39,324 nucleotides of DNA from Bradyrhizobium hipponense (GCF_008123965.1 NZ_VSTH01000096.1:1-39324); one strand, 5' to 3'. Counted from the first letter of the stretch, positions 26,033 to 34,592 are shown. Made by a program: numbers and translations. Notes: generated by a model from the letters alone, not told the origin.

Positions 26033-26171
26033 GGAAAAAACCTGTCTGCCCTGGTTAACGAAACGCCAATGCGGGCGGTTTAGCATTTTCCCGGGGTGAG
26101 GGAACAGTCAGTACGCAAAAACCGGCACACGAATTGTACCGGTAAAGAAATCGTAAGCCGCAAGGCGCCAC

Positions 26172-26226
26172 ACTGCCCCAAGACTGCTCCAAGATTGCTC
26201 CAAGACTGCTCCAAGACTGCTCCAAG
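26172..26226. repeat. Five tandem copies of an 11-bp unit
   Basis: Units start at 26172, 26183, 26194, 26205 and 26216. The consensus is ACTGCTCCAAG; unit 1 has one change (CCCC for CTCC) and unit 3 one change (ATTG for ACTG). The array ends 43 bases before the acyltransferase start. The period is close to one helical turn and is not a multiple of three. Confidence 0.95.
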
Positions 26227-26269
26227 TCCAGGCAGAGCCGGGGCGGAAGACGCCTCGAAAAGGGACACC

Positions 26270-27337
26270 ATGGCACCATCAGGCACAATCGCCGCGAGCG
26301 GGGGACTCAGCGCCCCGGCTGCCGCGCGTGTCGACTGGATCGACTTTGCCAAGGGCATCTGCATCGTCATGGTCGTGATGATGCATTCGGTGCTCGGGGT
26401 CGAGCTCGCCGCCGGCGAGACCGGCTTCATGCATGTGTTGGTGGCCTTCGCAAAGCCGTTCCGGATGCCGGATTTCTTCCTGATTTCGGGCCTGTTCCTG
26501 CCCCTGGTGATCGACCGGGACTGGCGCACCTATCTCGACCGCAAGGTGGTGCATTTCGCCTATTTCTATGTCGTCTGGGTGACAATCCAGTTCGCCTTCA
26601 AGGCGCCCGCCTTCGCCGCGGAGACGAGCTGGCGCGACGCCGGCCTTCTGTATCTTGGATCCTTCATCGAGCCGTTCGGCACGCTCTGGTTCATCTATCT
26701 CTTGCCGATCTTCTTCGTCGTCACAAAACTGACACGGCGGATCCCGCCGCCCGCAATCTGGCTCGTTGCAGCAGCGCTGGAGACGGCGCGGATCGCGACC
26801 GGCTGGACCGTGATCGACGAGTTCTGCGCGCGCTTCGTCTACTTCTATTCGGGCTATTTGTTCGCGCCTTACGTGTTCACGCTGTCGGATCGCGCGCGCA
26901 ACCATCCCGCATGGGCGCTCGCGGCACTCGCAAGCTGGGTTCTCATCGACGCCGGCGCCGTCGCCTATGGCGTAAGCGATTGGAAGATCGTCTCGCTCGC
27001 GCTCGGCTTTGCCGGCGCCTGCGCCATCATCGCATCAGGCACGCTGCTGGCGCGCGCCCATTGGCTCAATGTCCTGCGCTTCTGCGGCAAGCATTCGATC
27101 GTGATCTATCTCGCCTTCTTCCTGCCGATGGCGGCCACGCGAACGCTGTTGCTGCGCACCGGCATCATTCCCGACATCGGCACGGTATCGTTGATCGTCA
27201 CCATCGCCGGCGTGATCGGATCGCTCGCGATCTGGCAGGCCGCGCTACGGCTCGGCGGCAATTTCCTGTTCGAGCGGCCGGATGCGTTCTGGATCGCGCC
27301 GAAGAAGGCGGGAGCCGTGCTGCAGGCGGCGGAGTAA
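26270..27337 (+). CDS. Acyltransferase 3 family membrane protein
   Basis: A 355-residue integral membrane protein with about ten hydrophobic segments, of the family that O-acetylates or O-succinylates surface polysaccharides (OafA, OpgC, ExoH and related). DWIDFAKGICIVMVVMMHS (22-40, with H39 in the first membrane helix) and RMPDFFLISGLFLP (65-78) are hallmark segments. The start at 26270 is preceded by AAAAGGG. The open frame upstream to 26096 would read through the tandem repeat and is less likely. It is divergent from the UDP-glucose dehydrogenase gene, which fits decoration of a uronic-acid-containing polymer, though acceptor and donor are unknown. Confidence 0.85.
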   Translation: MAPSGTIAASGGLSAPAAARVDWIDFAKGICIVMVVMMHSVLGVELAAGETGFMHVLVAFAKPFRMPDFFLISGLFLPLVIDRDWRTYLDRKVVHFAYFYVVWVTIQFAFKAPAFAAETSWRDAGLLYLGSFIEPFGTLWFIYLLPIFFVVTKLTRRIPPPAIWLVAAALETARIATGWTVIDEFCARFVYFYSGYLFAPYVFTLSDRARNHPAWALAALASWVLIDAGAVAYGVSDWKIVSLALGFAGACAIIASGTLLARAHWLNVLRFCGKHSIVIYLAFFLPMAATRTLLLRTGIIPDIGTVSLIVTIAGVIGSLAIWQAALRLGGNFLFERPDAFWIAPKKAGAVLQAAE

Positions 27338-27352
27338 TCCCACCTGCACGCC

Positions 27353-27495
27353 GTCGTCCCGGCGAAGGCCGGTACCCATACCGCGTGATTTATCGATGGA
27401 TCGCAGTCTTCGTACCGCCGTATGATCCCTTAACTGCCTGTCTTCGCCAAACGTCACCCTGTGGTTATGGGTCCCGGCCTTCGCCGGGACGACGA
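27353..27495. repeat. Palindromic repeat pair, family D, no gene inside
   Basis: The left arm GTCGTCCCGGCGAAGGCCGG, continuing TACCCATA, is matched in inverted orientation by the right arm ATGGGTCCCGGCCTTC then GCCGGGACGAC, with one mismatch over about 26 bases. Compared with the copies at 34717 and 35076, the stems carry C-G where those carry T-A pairs. It lies upstream of polA. Confidence 0.85.
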
Positions 27496-27568
27496 AGAGG
27501 TGTGGGCTTCGGCCAAAATTCCCCCTCTCAAGGCTGTCAAAATCCGCAAAAATTCATACATTGCGGCC

Positions 27569-30500
27569 ATGCCCAAGACATCCCCGAAGACCACCGCCAA
27601 GTCTGAGACGCCCCAGTCCGAGACCAAGGCTGACATCAAGCCCACTGCTGCCAAACCGGTCACCGCAAAGCCGGCCGGCAAGGGCGACCACGTCTTCCTG
27701 GTCGACGGTTCCTCCTATATCTTCCGCGCCTATCACGCACTGCCGCCGCTGAACCGCAAGTCGGACGGCTTGCAGGTCAATGCCGTGCTCGGCTTCTGCA
27801 ACATGCTGTGGAAGCTGCTCCGCGAGATGCCCGAGGACAACCGGCCGACCCATCTGGCGATCATCTTCGACAAGTCGGAAATCACGTTCCGCAACAAGAT
27901 CTTTCCCGAATACAAGGCGCACCGGCCGCCGGCCCCGGATGATCTGATCCCGCAATTCGCACTGATCCGCGAGGCCGTGCGCGCCTTCGACCTGCCCTGC
28001 CTGGAACAGGTGGGCTTCGAGGCCGACGATCTGATCGCGACCTATGTGCGGCAGGCCTGCGAACGCGGCGCGACCGCAACCATCGTGTCCTCCGACAAGG
28101 ACCTGATGCAGCTCGTGACCGATTGCGTCACCATGTACGACACCATGAAGGATCGCCGCATCGGCGTTCCCGAAGTGATCGAGAGGTTCGGCGTGCCGCC
28201 GAACAAGGTGGTGGAGGTACAGGCGTTGGCCGGCGATTCCACCGACAACGTGCCGGGCGTGCCCGGCATCGGCGTCAAGACCGCGGCGCAACTGATCGTC
28301 GAATATGGCGACCTCGAGCAATTGCTGTTCCGCGCCGGCGAAATCAAGCAGCCGAAGCGGCGCGAAGCGCTGATCGAGAATGCCGAGAAGGCGCGCATCT
28401 CGCGACAGCTCGTGCTGCTCGACGACAAGGTTGAGCTCGACGTGCCGCTGGACGATCTCGCGGTCCACGAGCCCGACGCCCGCAAGCTGATCGCTTTCCT
28501 GAAGGCTATGGAGTTCACGACGCTGACGCGGCGCGTCGCCGACTATTCGCAGATCGATCCAGCGAACGTGGATGCCGATCCCGGCTATACCAGCGGCGCC
28601 AGCGTCTTCTCGCCGTTGCCGCCTTCCGACGTCGTGCCCGCGCCAGGAGCCGGCGCGCCGGCGCAAGCTGCGCCGGGTGAGCGCAACAAGTCGGCCAGCA
28701 AGGAGGACAAGGCCGCGAGCCTCAAGGGCGCGCCGATCTCGCTCGCCGCCGCGCGCGAGGAGGCCTTGCGAAAACTGCCGGTCGACCGCGGCAAGTACCA
28801 GACGATCAAGACTCTTGCCGAGCTCAATGCCTTCGTCGCGCGCATTCACGATACCGGCCATGTCGCGATCGAGATCCGCGCCAATTCCATCAATCCGATG
28901 CAGGCCGATCTCTGCGGCATCGCCCTGGCGCTGGCGCCGAACGATGCCTGCTATGTGCCGCTGGCACACAAGCAGTCCGGCGGCGGCGCAGGCTTGTTCG
29001 ATGCCGGCCTCTCGCCCGATCAGGTCAAGCATGCGGACGCGATCGAAGCGCTGCGGCCGGTGCTGGAGTCATCAGGCATTCTCAAGATCGGCTTCGACAT
29101 CAAGTTCAGCGCCGTCATGCTGGCGCAGCACGGCATCACGCTGCGCAACATCGACGATGCGCAACTGATTTCCTATGTGCTCGATGCCGGCCGCGGCTCG
29201 CATGCGCTCGAACAGCTCTCGGAACGCTGGTTCGGCCTCGCCATGCTGAAGGAGAGCGAGCTGCTCGGCAACGGCAAGGGCAAGATCACCTTCGACCAGG
29301 TGCCGATCGACAAGGCCGCACCGCTGTCGGCGGAAGGCGCCGACGTGACGTTGCGGGTGTGGCGCGTGCTGAAGCCGCGCCTCGTCGCCGAGCACATGGC
29401 CACGGTCTACGAAACCCTGGAGCGGCCCCTGGTCTCGGTGCTCGCGCGCATGGAGCGGCGCGGCATCTCGATCGATCGCCAGGTGCTGTCGCGCCTCTCC
29501 GGCGACTTCGCCCAGACCGCAGCCCGCGTCGAAGCCGAGATCCAGCAGATCGCGGGCGAGCCGGTCAATGTCGGCAGCCCCAAGCAGATCGGCGATATCC
29601 TGTTTGGCAAGATGGGATTGCCCGGCGGCAGCAAGACCAAGACCGGCGCGTGGTCGACCACCGCGCAGGTGCTCGACGAGCTCGCCGAGCAGGGCCACGA
29701 TCTCCCGAAGAAGATCCTGGAGTGGCGCCAGGTCTCCAAGCTGAAATCGACCTACACCGACGCGCTGCCGACCTACGTCAATCCGCAGACCCATCGCGTC
29801 CACACCACCTACGCGCTGGCAGCGACCACGACCGGCCGGCTGTCGTCGAACGAGCCAAATTTGCAGAATATTCCGGTGCGCACCGAGGACGGCCGAAAAA
29901 TCCGCCGCGCCTTCATCGCGACGCCGGGACACAAGCTGGTCTCGGCCGACTATTCGCAGATCGAGCTGCGGCTGCTCGCCGAGATCGCCGACATTCCGGT
30001 GTTGAAACAGGCATTCAAGGACGGTCTCGACATTCACGCCATGACGGCATCCGAAATGTTCGGCGTGCCGATCAAGGGCATGCCGAGCGAAATCCGGCGC
30101 CGCGCCAAAGCGATCAATTTCGGCATCATCTACGGCATCTCGGCGTTTGGGCTGGCCAACCAGCTCGGCATCGCCCGCGAAGAGGCGTCGGCCTACATCA
30201 AGAAGTACTTCGAGCGCTTCCCCGGCATCCGCGCCTATATGGACGAGACCCGCGATTTCTGCCGGAGCCACGGCTACGTCACCACACTGTTCGGCCGCAA
30301 GTGCCATTATCCCGACATCAAGGCGTCGAACGCCTCGGTACGCGCCTTCAACGAGCGCGCCGCGATCAACGCGCGGCTTCAGGGCACCGCGGCCGACATC
30401 ATCCGCCGCGCCATGACGCGGGTGGAGGATGCACTCGCCGAGAAGAAGCTCTCGGCGCAGATGCTGCTCCAGGTGCACGACGAGCTGATCTTCGAGGTGC

Positions 30501-30634
30501 CGGACGCCGAGGTCGCGGCGACGCTTCCCGTCGTGCAGCACGTCATGCAGGACGCGCCGTTCCCGGCTGTGCTGCTCTCGGTGCCGCTGCACGTGGATGC
30601 ACGCGCGGCGAACAACTGGGACGAGGCGCATTGA
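27569..30634 (+). CDS. polA: DNA polymerase I with a degenerate 3'-5' exonuclease domain
   Basis: A 1021-residue family A polymerase for Okazaki fragment maturation and gap repair. The 5' nuclease domain (about 38-320) has FLVDGSSYIFRAYHALP and the helix-hairpin-helix GVPGIGVKTAAQLI. Polymerase motifs are intact: A, ADYSQIELR with D794; B, RRRAKAINFGIIYG; C, QVHDELIF with D971 and E972. The central domain (about 415-610) is present, but every E. coli metal or catalytic ligand is replaced: D355/E357 by E435/R437, D424 by S514, Y497 by L586 and D501 by G590. Proofreading by this domain is therefore unlikely. The start at 27569 gives MPKTSPKTT and a Lys/Thr/Ala-rich tail of about 35 residues. 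Confidence 0.96.
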   Translation: MPKTSPKTTAKSETPQSETKADIKPTAAKPVTAKPAGKGDHVFLVDGSSYIFRAYHALPPLNRKSDGLQVNAVLGFCNMLWKLLREMPEDNRPTHLAIIFDKSEITFRNKIFPEYKAHRPPAPDDLIPQFALIREAVRAFDLPCLEQVGFEADDLIATYVRQACERGATATIVSSDKDLMQLVTDCVTMYDTMKDRRIGVPEVIERFGVPPNKVVEVQALAGDSTDNVPGVPGIGVKTAAQLIVEYGDLEQLLFRAGEIKQPKRREALIENAEKARISRQLVLLDDKVELDVPLDDLAVHEPDARKLIAFLKAMEFTTLTRRVADYSQIDPANVDADPGYTSGASVFSPLPPSDVVPAPGAGAPAQAAPGERNKSASKEDKAASLKGAPISLAAAREEALRKLPVDRGKYQTIKTLAELNAFVARIHDTGHVAIEIRANSINPMQADLCGIALALAPNDACYVPLAHKQSGGGAGLFDAGLSPDQVKHADAIEALRPVLESSGILKIGFDIKFSAVMLAQHGITLRNIDDAQLISYVLDAGRGSHALEQLSERWFGLAMLKESELLGNGKGKITFDQVPIDKAAPLSAEGADVTLRVWRVLKPRLVAEHMATVYETLERPLVSVLARMERRGISIDRQVLSRLSGDFAQTAARVEAEIQQIAGEPVNVGSPKQIGDILFGKMGLPGGSKTKTGAWSTTAQVLDELAEQGHDLPKKILEWRQVSKLKSTYTDALPTYVNPQTHRVHTTYALAATTTGRLSSNEPNLQNIPVRTEDGRKIRRAFIATPGHKLVSADYSQIELRLLAEIADIPVLKQAFKDGLDIHAMTASEMFGVPIKGMPSEIRRRAKAINFGIIYGISAFGLANQLGIAREEASAYIKKYFERFPGIRAYMDETRDFCRSHGYVTTLFGRKCHYPDIKASNASVRAFNERAAINARLQGTAADIIRRAMTRVEDALAEKKLSAQMLLQVHDELIFEVPDAEVAATLPVVQHVMQDAPFPAVLLSVPLHVDARAANNWDEAH

Positions 30635-30646
30635 TGCTTTCTTTAA

Positions 30647-30775
30647 CCTCTCCCCGCTTGCGGGGAGAGGTCGGATCGCTTTTGCGATCCGGGTGAGGGG
30701 GTACAGGTCTCACGACCATCGCACGCATGAAGCCCCTCACCCCACCCCTCTCCCCGTAAGAACGGGGCGAGGGAG
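30647..30775. repeat. Inverted repeat pair, family E, downstream of polA
   Basis: The left arm has CTCTCCCCGC, loop TT, GCGGGGAGAG and a second hairpin GGATCGC, loop, GCGATCC. The right arm has CCCCTCACCCC and CTCTCCCCGT, loop, ACGGGGCGAG. The arms are inverted copies about 45 bases apart. The first hairpin starts 13 bases after the polA stop and could end its transcript. Confidence 0.75.
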
Positions 30776-30820
30776 CGCACCGGCGCAAAAACGTTAGCGC
30801 CGCGTGCGGACACGAGAAAC

Positions 30821-30843
30821 GCAATTGTCCTCCGTGCAATTGT
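30821..30843. promoter_or_regulatory. Two GCAATTGT boxes upstream of the LysE gene
   Basis: GCAATTGT occurs at 30821-30828 and again at 30836-30843, a 15-base spacing, each with the palindromic core CAATTG. They lie 61-83 bases before the gene start. No regulator is assigned; they could be a promoter or operator feature or chance. Confidence 0.2.
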
Positions 30844-30903
30844 GTGATGGCAGCGCGATCTCACGCATATTAGAATCGTGCAAGCTCCCGCACCGGTTCA
30901 CCC

Positions 30904-31539
30904 ATGCCCCACACCTCCGCCCTGCTCGGCTTCGCCCTGGTCTGCTTCGGCCTCGTGCTCACGCCGGGGCCGAACATGATCTATCTGATCTCGCGCTCGA
31001 TCACGCAGGGGCCGGCGGCGGGCATCGTCTCGCTCGGCGGCGTGGCGCTCGGCTTCGTGTTCTACATGCTGTGCGCGGCGTTTGGGATTACAGCGCTGCT
31101 GCTTGCCATTCCCTTTGCTTATGATGCGCTGCGCTGCGCGGGCGCGGGCTATCTGCTGTGGCTCGCCTGGCAGGCGGTGAAGCCCGGCGGGCGCTCGCCG
31201 TTCCAGGTCAAGCAGCTCGCGATCGACAGCCCGCGCAAACTGTTCGCGATGGGGTTCGTCACCAATTTGCTCAATCCGAAGATCGCGATGCTGTATCTGG
31301 CGCTGCTGCCGCAGTTCATCGATCCCACCGCCGGCAGCGTGCTGGCGCAGTCGGTGGTGCTTGGCGCGATCCAGATCGCGATCAGCGTCAGCGTGAACGC
31401 GATGATCGCGCTTGCCGCAGGCTCAATCGCGCTGTTCCTCGCAAGCCGGCCAAGCTGGATGCAGGTGCAGCGCTGGCTGATGGGCACGGTGCTCGCCGGG
31501 CTCGCGGTGCGGATGGCGGTCGAGGCGAGGAGGGTGTGA
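30904..31539 (+). CDS. LysE/RhtB family exporter
   Basis: A 211-residue inner-membrane protein with about six hydrophobic segments, of the family that exports basic or neutral amino acids and homoserine lactones. The first segment has the characteristic LVLTPGPNMIYLI motif (P21-P23), followed by the Gly-rich GIVSLGGVALG and, in the middle, GFVTNLLNPKIAMLYLALLPQF, split here as GFVTNLLNPKIAM and LALLPQF. The start at 30904 gives MPHTSALLGFAL. It is alone, convergent with the glutathione transferase gene across a long inverted repeat. The substrate cannot be told from sequence. Confidence 0.9.
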   Translation: MPHTSALLGFALVCFGLVLTPGPNMIYLISRSITQGPAAGIVSLGGVALGFVFYMLCAAFGITALLLAIPFAYDALRCAGAGYLLWLAWQAVKPGGRSPFQVKQLAIDSPRKLFAMGFVTNLLNPKIAMLYLALLPQFIDPTAGSVLAQSVVLGAIQIAISVSVNAMIALAAGSIALFLASRPSWMQVQRWLMGTVLAGLAVRMAVEARRV

Positions 31540-31545
31540 CGCGTA

Positions 31546-31714
31546 CCTTCACCCTCCCCTGGAGGGGGAGGGTCGGCTCACATTGAGCGTAGCGAAATGC
31601 GAGACGGGGTGGGGTGACGGTCTCTCCCCATCCAACAGTGCCCGATTGGAGAGATCACCCCACCCCGCTCGCGCTTCGCGCGATCGACCCTCCCCCTCCA
31701 GGGGAGGGTAAGCG
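31546..31714. repeat. Long inverted repeat, family E variant
   Basis: The outer arms (about 31549-31575 and 31685-31711) are complementary over about 25 bases built on CACCCTCCCCTGGAGGG. Inner arms (GACGGGGTGGGGTGA and TCACCCCACCCCG; TCTCTCC and GGAGAGA) also pair, so the whole 169-bp element can fold into one long stem. It lies between the convergent LysE and glutathione transferase genes and may terminate both. Confidence 0.8.
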
Positions 31715-31718
31715 TCCC

Positions 31719-32345
31719 TCAATCCAGCTTCGCGTCCATCCCCCGCTTCACCGCGGGGCGTGCCATCAGGGCTTCGTACCAGCGCTTGACGTTGGGGAAA
31801 TCGGCGAGCTCAACCTTGTGGCGAGGATGGCGCCAGGCCCAGCCCAGGATGGCGAAATCGGCCACCGAGAGATCGCCGGCGACGAAGTCGCGGCCCTCTA
31901 ACCGGCGGTCCAGCACGCTGTAGAGCCGGCGCGTCTCCGCCATGAAGCGCTTCAGGCCGTAGGCGCGGTCCTGCTCGTTCTCCAGCGCGATGAAATGATG
32001 CACCTGGCCCGGCATCGGCCCGAAGCCGCCCATCTGCCACATCAGCCATTCGTAGACGGGAATCCGGCCGGCAAGCGATTTCGGCAGGAATTTGCCGGTC
32101 TTTTCGCCGAGATAGAGCAGGATCGCGCCCGATTCGAACACACTGACGGGCTTGCCGTCCGGCCCTTCGGGGTCGACGATCGCGGGGATCTTGTTGTTCG
32201 GAGACAGCTTGAGGAACTCGGGCGCCATCTGCTCGCCTTTGGTGATATTCACCGGGATCACCTTGTAGGGCAGCCCCATCTCCTCCAGCGCGACCGAGAT
32301 TTTCCGGCCGTTCGGCGTGTTCCAGGTGTGCAGCTCAATGGTCAT
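31719..32345 (-). CDS. Glutathione S-transferase family protein, YfcG/Ure2-like
   Basis: A 208-residue cytoplasmic protein with a thioredoxin-fold N-terminal domain and an all-helical C-terminal domain. The glutathione-binding SPNNKIPAI (48-56) and ESGAILLYLGEKTG (from E71) are clear. The N-terminal NTPNGRKI (from N9) resembles the YfcG/nu class, where Thr and Asn replace the classical Ser or Cys and the proteins act as disulfide-bond reductases. The C-terminal domain has GDLSVADFAILGWAWR. Likely role is in thiol redox or detoxification; the specific substrate is unknown. The gene is divergent from pyrE across about 180 bases. Confidence 0.9.
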   Translation of the reverse strand: MTIELHTWNTPNGRKISVALEEMGLPYKVIPVNITKGEQMAPEFLKLSPNNKIPAIVDPEGPDGKPVSVFESGAILLYLGEKTGKFLPKSLAGRIPVYEWLMWQMGGFGPMPGQVHHFIALENEQDRAYGLKRFMAETRRLYSVLDRRLEGRDFVAGDLSVADFAILGWAWRHPRHKVELADFPNVKRWYEALMARPAVKRGMDAKLD

Positions 32346-32528
32346 TCCTCGTGTCCTTCCCGACAGACTCAGGTGCGCGGCGTGCCCCTCAACTAGCCCA
32401 GCGGTTGCACCCCCACAACCGGCGACCCGGGATGGCCGATCCCTGTTGACGGGGAGCGCCCCCTCTGGAATGTCACGGCGGTCGCGGATAAATTCCGCGT
32501 CTTCTAAAAACGCTCCCGAGGGACCGCC

Positions 32529-33092
32529 GTGTCGAAATCAGCCTCCCGCGCCCGCCTATTCGAAATCATCCGCCGCCGCTCGTTCGGCCGCGGTGACGTG
32601 ACGCTTGCGTCGGGCCGCAAGAGCGATTTCTATTTCAACCTCAAGCCGACCATGCTGGACCCGGAGGGCGCGACACTGCTCGCCGAGCTCACCTATGAGA
32701 CGCTGAAGGACGACCAGCTCGATTTCATCGGCGGACTCGAAATGGGCGCGGTGCCGCTTGCCGGTGCGCTGGCGCAGATCTCCTGGATCAAGGGCCATCC
32801 GATCGCGGCGTTCTTCGTGCGCAAGAAACCGAAGGAGCACGGCGCAAAGCTCGCGATCGAGGGGCTTCCCAAGGGCGAGACGCTTCAAGGCAAGCGCGTC
32901 GTAATCGTCGAGGACGTCACCACCACCGGCGGCTCGGCGATGAAGGCGGTGGAATCCGTGCGCGAGACCGGCGCCGAGGTGGTGCTGGTGCTCACCATGG
33001 TCGATCGCGAGGAAGGCGCCACCGACACGTTCGGCGCGGCCGGCCTGCCGTTCCGCTCGCTGTACAAGGCGTCGGAATTCTTGAAGGGGTAA
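32529..33092 (+). CDS. pyrE: Orotate phosphoribosyltransferase
   Basis: Converts orotate and PRPP to orotidine monophosphate in pyrimidine synthesis. The 187-residue product has KSDFYFNLKP (31-40), the flexible loop with KKPKEHG (99-105) that closes over the active site, and the PRPP-binding VVIVEDVTTTGGS (124-136). The start is GTG at 32529, preceded by GAGGGA; no in-frame ATG gives a full N-terminus. The gene is unlinked to other pyrimidine genes here. A palindromic fragment follows its stop. Confidence 0.94.
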   Translation: MSKSASRARLFEIIRRRSFGRGDVTLASGRKSDFYFNLKPTMLDPEGATLLAELTYETLKDDQLDFIGGLEMGAVPLAGALAQISWIKGHPIAAFFVRKKPKEHGAKLAIEGLPKGETLQGKRVVIVEDVTTTGGSAMKAVESVRETGAEVVLVLTMVDREEGATDTFGAAGLPFRSLYKASEFLKG

Positions 33093-33096
33093 TTTT

Positions 33097-33128
33097 CTCT
33101 CCCTCCCCGCAAGCGGGGCGAGGTGAGA
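33097..33128. repeat. Family E repeat fragment after pyrE
   Basis: A single hairpin arm (CCTCCCCGC, loop, GCGGGGCGAGG) starting five bases after the pyrE stop codon. Only one arm of the usual pair is present. Confidence 0.55.
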
Positions 33129-33229
33129 ACCTTCCCCGGTCACCGCTCATTTACCATCACGCTTTATGGTGAATCAGAAGCTGAGACGGGTTGCTCTCGG
33201 CGGGTTGCGTTGCGTCGGTGGAGTGAGCG

Positions 33230-34045
33230 TTGCGTACAATCGTGTCCCATGCGCGCCGGCGGCGTCGCGCGATGCTTGTGGCCGCCATTCTTGTAGCTCC
33301 GCTGTTCGCGGCTCCGGCGCCGGTTTCGGCCGAAGGCCTGTTCGATTTCTTGTTCGGCGGCGCGCAGCAGCAGCGGCCGCAGCGCGAGGTGCCGCAGGCG
33401 AGCTCCTACGCCGATCCCTTCACCGGCCAACAGAACGGCGCAAACCCGCAATATGTCCCGCCGACGCGCGCGGCGGCCGCCGGCGGCTCGGGCCCGGCGT
33501 TCTGCGTGCGCAGCTGTGACGGGAAATATTTTCCGCTGATGCGCGGCCTCGCCTCGCCGGCACAGATGTGTCAGGCGTTCTGTCCTGCCAGCGCCACAAA
33601 AATCTATTTCGGCTCCAGCATCGACGGCGCCACGGCGCAGAGCGGCGAGCGTTACGCCGACAGCGACAACGCGTTCGCCTACCGCAAGGCGCTGCGTTCG
33701 GACTGCACCTGCAACGGTCGCGAGCCGGTCGGGCTTGCCCCGATCGATCTGGCGCTGGACTCGTCGCTCAAGGCCGGGGATGTCATCGCGACCACCGACG
33801 GCCTGGTCGCCTACACCGGCATCCGTGTCGGCAACGACCAGACCGCAGATTTCACGCCGGTGGCCTCCTATCCCGGCCTCACCGCACAGGTCCGCGCACG
33901 CCTCGGCGAAATGAAGGTGGCCCCGGTGCGCGCAGAGACCGTGGCGGCTGATGCGCCGTCAGCGGAGATCGTGCGCGGCGCGTTGCCTGATGTGACGGTG
34001 CCGAAGACGCAGCCGAAGCCGGCGAAGCGGGCGGGATTGGATTAG
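33230..34045 (+). CDS. DUF2865 family exported protein
   Basis: A 271-residue protein with an arginine-rich start (RRRRR), a hydrophobic segment (MLVAAILVAPLFAAPAPVSA) and a likely signal cleavage near residue 34. The conserved core contains FCVRSCDGKYFPL, MCQAFCPAS and DCTCNGREP, six cysteines in three pairs, matching what I recall of DUF2865. The C-terminus is low-complexity and Lys/Pro-rich. The start is taken as TTG at 33230, with GGAG about eight bases upstream; GTG at 33242 and ATG at 33272 are alternatives. Function is unknown; a periplasmic or envelope location is inferred. Confidence 0.75.
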   Translation: MRTIVSHARRRRRAMLVAAILVAPLFAAPAPVSAEGLFDFLFGGAQQQRPQREVPQASSYADPFTGQQNGANPQYVPPTRAAAAGGSGPAFCVRSCDGKYFPLMRGLASPAQMCQAFCPASATKIYFGSSIDGATAQSGERYADSDNAFAYRKALRSDCTCNGREPVGLAPIDLALDSSLKAGDVIATTDGLVAYTGIRVGNDQTADFTPVASYPGLTAQVRARLGEMKVAPVRAETVAADAPSAEIVRGALPDVTVPKTQPKPAKRAGLD

Positions 34046-34061
34046 CCAACTCTCTCCACGC

Positions 34062-34148
34062 CGTCATTGCGAGGAGCCCTTGCGACGAAGCAATCCAGAA
34101 TTCCTCCGCGGATAGATTCTGGATTGCTTCGCTGCGCTCGCAATGACG
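34062..34148. repeat. Palindromic repeat, family C
   Basis: An 87-bp element running from CGTCATTGCGAG to CTCGCAATGACG, with AAGCAATCCAGAAT and ATTCTGGATTGCTT as inner arms. The left arm carries the AGGAGCCCTTGCGA variant that is on the right arm of the copy at 8095. It lies between the convergent DUF2865 gene and the gene at 34161. Confidence 0.85.
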
Positions 34149-34160
34149 GAGGTTGCTACA

Positions 34161-34592
34161 CTACCTTCCGATGATCACCCCGATCACGTTCGGCGCCGCC
34201 AGATATTTCTCCTCGATCGCCGCGCGCGCCGCGGCGCGGTTGTCCGGCGTCAACAGGCCGCGCTTCTCAGCCAAGATCATCCAGCAGAACCCCCACCAAT
34301 CGGTCAGCATGCCCGCCTCGTCGACGAGGTCATAGCCCTGCTCGGCCGCGAAGATGCGCGCATGCGCTTCGTCCAGCGTGTCGAGAAACAGATGGTCCTC
34401 GGACGAGAACAGATCGTCGCTGACGTCGTCGATGGTGTAGCCCCAGATCGACTGGCACACCGCGTTGAACTCGCGGTCGAACTGGTCGTCGTCGACCGCA
34501 TAGCGCCGCGCCGTCCGATGCAGCCGCGACAGAGACCGCGCGAAATCGGCGATCCGGGTGAGGGCAAATTGATCGAAGGCAATGGTGGACAT
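34161..34592 (-). CDS. Conserved hypothetical protein, acidic, 143 residues
   Basis: The 143-residue product has no signal peptide or membrane segment and looks like a soluble, largely helical protein rich in Asp, Glu and aromatic residues (for example YTIDDVSDDLFSSEDHLFLD and TDWWGFCWM). I do not recognise a domain. The ATG at 34592 (MSTIAFDQF) is preferred to a start at 34649. Codon use agrees with neighbouring genes. The upstream 34593-34716 stretch is AT-rich by local standards (for example GATATATC on both strands) and probably holds its promoter, but no clear boxes are seen. Confidence 0.7.
   Translation of the reverse strand: MSTIAFDQFALTRIADFARSLSRLHRTARRYAVDDDQFDREFNAVCQSIWGYTIDDVSDDLFSSEDHLFLDTLDEAHARIFAAEQGYDLVDEAGMLTDWWGFCWMILAEKRGLLTPDNRAAARAAIEEKYLAAPNVIGVIIGR

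Noticed and set aside
27461..27568. Extension of PolA by 36 residues at the N-terminus
   Set aside because: The extension would be read from the family D repeat (GPGLRRDDE), which is typical of false starts in repeats.
27554..29032. Long minus-strand frames opposite polA (also 29072-30631)
   Set aside because: They mirror the polA reading frame in a GC-rich sequence. polA motifs on the plus strand are unambiguous.
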